From an uncultured Lachnospiraceae bacterium (GTDB lineage: Bacteria; Bacillota; Clostridia; Lachnospirales; Lachnospiraceae): 7,464 nucleotides of DNA. The notes beneath the pieces are model-generated. The model saw only the letters and a program-made list of their open reading frames with translations, did not search any database and was not told the origin of the DNA. The position numbers were made by a program, and so were the translations under genes. Shown here piece after piece: positions 5,427 through 7,464 of this stretch (position 1 is its first letter; every line of letters starts with the position of its first letter). The stretch is from assembly GCA_946413945.1 (NCBI GenBank), contig CAMKMR010000083.1, positions 1-7,464 of the forward strand. Reading direction: 5' to 3'.

Positions 5427-6485
5427 ATGGAAGACAAGAAAAGATTACCAGTAACGAAAAATCCACTGATAACTTCATGGCAGTGGCATGCTACACTGTT
5501 TTCAATACTTTCAGAGGATGAAAATGCAAAGAAGTGGATATATAGCAATTATATCCAGTTAAGATGCTTCAGAGTTGAAGAGATATTTACAGGGGATGAG
5601 ATCATGTTTGCCGACATGCTTCCTGGAACAAGCTCATTAAAGCAGTGTCCTTATCTGGTTACATCGCTTATGACCAAATCTCAGATTGAAAGCTATTGTG
5701 GAGATATCATCGATTTTGTGATAAAGACTATAGATTTAGGCGGATATGTATATGGGGTTTTTGATGAAGCCAAGATCTTATGCGATTATCAGGTTGATTA
5801 TAAATTTCCTCATGAATTATTTATTTACGGATATAACCGTGATAAAAAGTATTTCTATACGGGCGATTTTACATTTAAGGAAAGATATTCTCATAATACG
5901 GTATCATTTGACGATCTCAGAAGAGGCTTTGAAGCTATATCTGCAGAAGAAGATCATATGTTTAAGTTTGACTATAAGGGTCTTCGCGGACTTTATGTAA
6001 TATTTAAAAATACTGATTTCCCTGTATATGAGTTAGATGTTGATTTCATTAAGGATTCATTACGTGAATATCTTAATTCTGTTGATACAAAAGAAAGATA
6101 TAGAATGTTTAGAAATATTCACGAAGGAACAACTTATGGAATAAATTGTTATGACAAGATATATGAAAGAGTAATGGAGCAGGTTAATGAGGAAGAACCT
6201 GATTTTGATGTCAGGGCAATACACGTGCTCTATGATCATAAGAAGCTTATGTATGACAGGATAAAATATCTTATGGATAATGATTATCTTAAATATGATC
6301 AGGAGCTTCTTAATAATTATCAGCTGGTAGTAAAAAATATGCTGACGGCAAGGAATCTTCTTATTAAGTTATCTATAACAGAAGATATGACTGATGCCGT
6401 AAGATTTAAGATGTATTTTGATATAGCGAAAGAAAAGGAAGCCAGCGTTTTATTTGAAATTCTTGCAAAACTTGATAATAAGTAA
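5427..6485 (+). CDS. BtrH-like protein (butirosin biosynthesis H N-terminal domain family), putative carrier-protein acyltransferase
   Basis: The 352-residue soluble protein has no signal peptide or membrane segment. I place it by pattern memory with the BtrH N-terminal domain family, a papain-like fold often found near carrier proteins and NRPS genes. In butirosin biosynthesis, BtrH transfers an acyl group from an ACP to an aminoglycoside. Supporting stretches are HELFIYGYNRDKKYFYTGDF at 129-148, the expected His/Asp region, and NTVSFDDLRRGFEAI at 157-171. A C-terminal helical half follows, with YGINCYDKIYERV (237-249) and DVRAIHVLYDHKKLMYDRIK (261-280). The N-terminal position where I would expect the catalytic Cys reads SWQWHATLFSIL (17-28), so the nucleophile may be missing. 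The ATG at 5427 follows ggagggg (5414-5420) with 6 nt spacing and lies 20 nt after the carrier protein stop, implying co-translation. The substrate is unknown. Confidence 0.6.
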   Translation: MEDKKRLPVTKNPLITSWQWHATLFSILSEDENAKKWIYSNYIQLRCFRVEEIFTGDEIMFADMLPGTSSLKQCPYLVTSLMTKSQIESYCGDIIDFVIKTIDLGGYVYGVFDEAKILCDYQVDYKFPHELFIYGYNRDKKYFYTGDFTFKERYSHNTVSFDDLRRGFEAISAEEDHMFKFDYKGLRGLYVIFKNTDFPVYELDVDFIKDSLREYLNSVDTKERYRMFRNIHEGTTYGINCYDKIYERVMEQVNEEEPDFDVRAIHVLYDHKKLMYDRIKYLMDNDYLKYDQELLNNYQLVVKNMLTARNLLIKLSITEDMTDAVRFKMYFDIAKEKEASVLFEILAKLDNK

Positions 6486-6512
6486 GACGTTACGATTTTT
6501 TTTGCAGTGGGG

Positions 6513-6550
6513 AAGCTGGGGATTCTGACCGTCGGAGTCCTCAGCTTTTT
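6513..6550 (+). terminator. Intrinsic terminator or attenuator between the BtrH-like gene and the transferase gene
   Basis: Bases 6513-6527 (aagctggggattctg) pair with 6533-6547 (cggagtcctcagctt) over 15 bp, with three G-U wobbles and a 5-nt loop, followed by T to 6550. It lies 27 nt after the BtrH-like stop. It shows why the in-frame GTG at 6507 is an unlikely start for the next gene: that start would translate through the hairpin. A weak promoter candidate (TTGAAA at 6454-6459, TAATAA at 6476-6481, 16-nt spacer) lies just upstream, so the hairpin could attenuate expression of the transferase instead of simply ending the carrier/BtrH transcript. Confidence 0.75.
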
Positions 6551-6593
6551 AACTATGCAGACGAGCAAAAAGTTAGGCAGTAGAACGGTTTTT

Positions 6594-7241
6594 ATGAAAT
6601 TATATATTTATAAGATTGATAAAGAATATATTAAAACTAAATATCCCCAGATAAGGGAACTTCTATCTGACTGGAGAAAAGAAAAGCTGGATAAGTTAAA
6701 AATGGAAGATGCACGTGTAACATCAGCTGCAGCAGGACTCTTGGTTCAGTATGCTTTAAAAGATTCATTTGGAATTGAAAAAAGGGATCTGGATATAAAG
6801 TTTAATGAGATGGGGAAGCCTTATTTTAACGACTGCTTTTTTAATATCACTCATTCCGGGGATTACGCAGTGGTTCTTACAGATGATAAAGAATGTGGAG
6901 TTGATATTGAAACTAAGTCTGATAAGAATCTTGCTATCACAAGAAGAATTTTATCAGACAGCGAAAGATGCTATGTGGAATCTTTTAAAGAAGAAGAAAA
7001 GCAGCTGGCTTTTAGAAAAGTCTGGACTATGAAAGAAGCATATTTAAAATGTATCGGGACAGGTATAAGTATACCTTTAAAGTCTTTTTCTGTAATGCCT
7101 GAGGAATGCGTTGTAAGGACGAATGAAGGAGAAGATATTTATTTAAAAACTTTTTCAAAAGAGCCGGAAAAGTATATTATTGGAATTGCTTCAAAAAAAG
7201 ATAACTTTAAGCTTGACATAGACTATATAGAAAGTATATAA
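6594..7241 (+). CDS. Sfp-type 4'-phosphopantetheinyl transferase
   Basis: The 215-residue enzyme would transfer 4'-phosphopantetheine from coenzyme A to the active serine of carrier proteins, converting apo to holo form. It is the long pseudo-dimeric Sfp type, not the short AcpS type. Motifs in order are GKPYF at 74-78, FNITHSGDYAVVL at 83-95, the Mg-binding GVDIET at 102-107 (Asp 104, Glu 106) and the signature KVWTMKEAYLKCIGTGI at 142-158 (Trp 144, Lys 147, Glu 148, Lys 152). The start at 6594 (MKLYIYKIDKE) fits family N-termini and follows the terminator hairpin. Its SD is weak (a tagg around 6573), so translation may be low; an ATG at 6555 would add 13 residues. The likely substrate is the carrier protein encoded at 5149-5406, but Sfp enzymes are promiscuous and could also serve distant NRPS/PKS clusters. 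Confidence 0.93.
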   Translation: MKLYIYKIDKEYIKTKYPQIRELLSDWRKEKLDKLKMEDARVTSAAAGLLVQYALKDSFGIEKRDLDIKFNEMGKPYFNDCFFNITHSGDYAVVLTDDKECGVDIETKSDKNLAITRRILSDSERCYVESFKEEEKQLAFRKVWTMKEAYLKCIGTGISIPLKSFSVMPEECVVRTNEGEDIYLKTFSKEPEKYIIGIASKKDNFKLDIDYIESI

Positions 7242-7242
7242 T
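7213..7242 (+). promoter_or_regulatory. Consensus sigma-A promoter for tRNA-Arg
   Basis: TTGACA (7213-7218) and TATAAT (7237-7242), both perfect consensus hexamers, are 18 nt apart. The promoter lies inside the last codons of the transferase gene, and the -10 box spans its TAA stop. Transcription should start near 7249, about 20 nt before the mature tRNA 5' end. Confidence 0.88.
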
Positions 7243-7268
7243 GTCAAATGTTGCTAGTGAAATAGTGA

Positions 7269-7342
7269 GCGTGTTTAGCTCAGCTGGATAGAGCGTTTGA
7301 CTACGGATCAAAAGGCCGGGGGTTCGAATCCTCTAACACGCA
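7269..7342 (+). tRNA. tRNA-Arg (anticodon ACG)
   Basis: The cloverleaf is complete. The acceptor stem is GCGTGTT (7269-7275) / AACACGC (7335-7341), the D-arm has GCTC/GAGC, the anticodon stem is TTTGA/TCAAA with loop CTACGGA, and the T-loop is TTCGAAT on a GGGGG/CCTCT stem with two G-U pairs. The anticodon ACG at 7303-7305 should be deaminated to ICG by TadA and read CGU, CGC and CGA. The discriminator is A7342. The following bases are CGA, so CCA is not encoded and must be added after transcription. Confidence 0.97.
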
Positions 7343-7344
7343 CG

Positions 7345-7376
7345 AAGAGATACGGATTTTTCGTATCTCTTTTTTT
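7345..7376 (+). terminator. Intrinsic terminator of tRNA-Arg
   Basis: The 9-bp stem agagatacg (7346-7354) / cgtatctct (7362-7370) encloses a 7-nt loop and is followed by six T (7371-7376). It begins 3 nt after the tRNA, so the tRNA appears to be a single-gene transcript. Confidence 0.92.
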
Positions 7377-7422
7377 GTGCGAAGTTGAGCCAAAGTCATA
7401 TATGCGGAGCATCCCTCACATA

Positions 7423-7464
7423 CAGGGGCAAGGCATCGTATTTATACGAAATGCCTTGCCCCTG
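7423..7464. terminator. Long inverted repeat at the window edge, possible terminator of a gene beyond the window
   Basis: Arms caggggcaaggcat (7423-7436) and atgccttgcccctg (7451-7464) are perfect 14-nt complements. A further cgta/tacg helix (7437-7440 / 7445-7448) closes on a 4-nt loop, with a two-base aa bulge. The pairing may continue past the window. No T-tract is visible on the + side because the sequence ends. There is no strong run of A before the first arm that would give a T-tract on the other strand, so a terminator on the - strand is not supported. A REP-like palindrome is an alternative. Confidence 0.45.

Noticed and set aside
6507..6593. N-terminal extension of the Sfp-type transferase from a GTG at 6507
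   Set aside because: The extension would be translated from a terminator hairpin and has no family similarity; MKLYIYKIDKE at 6594 is a typical family start.

Overview
The window looks like chromosomal DNA of a low-GC anaerobic Firmicute, most likely a Lachnospiraceae member (Butyrivibrio/Pseudobutyrivibrio-like). This rests on gene content, strong purine-rich ribosome binding sites, the rpmG-secE-nusG-rplK-rplA order and protein flavour; no database search was possible. All genes I accept lie on the + strand.

Region 1 (1-2280) is housekeeping. It holds the 3' part of a polysaccharide/teichoic-acid-type export ATPase, then uppP (undecaprenyl-diphosphate phosphatase), then an RsuA-type 16S rRNA pseudouridine synthase. 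The first two fit together: the exporter moves undecaprenyl-linked glycans and UppP recycles the lipid carrier. The last codons of the pseudouridine synthase open a degenerate 18-nt tandem repeat that runs about 125 nt past the stop. A terminator-like hairpin follows, with a sigma-70 type promoter overlapping it.

Region 2 (2619-4921) is the transcription/translation operon rpmG-secE-nusG-rplK-rplA. The leaders of rplK and rplA each carry a small hairpin resembling the L1 binding site of 23S rRNA, which suggests feedback control by L1. A strong intrinsic terminator follows rplA. The usual next genes, rplJ and rplL, are absent here. Immediately after the terminator is about 100 nt that resembles the 5' end of a group II intron, with no reverse transcriptase and no 3' end.

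Region 3 (5048-7241) is an accessory biosynthetic minicluster with its own near-consensus promoter: a free-standing acyl/peptidyl carrier protein, a 352-residue protein resembling BtrH-type (butirosin biosynthesis H) acyltransferases, and an Sfp-type phosphopantetheinyl transferase. The simplest model is that the transferase activates the carrier protein and the BtrH-like protein acts on a carrier-bound acyl or aminoacyl group. No adenylation, condensation or ketosynthase gene is in the window, so the substrate and product are unknown. An intrinsic terminator lies between the last two genes.

Region 4 (7213-7464) has a consensus promoter embedded in the end of the transferase gene, a tRNA-Arg(ACG) gene with its terminator, and a long perfect-armed hairpin that reaches the window end.
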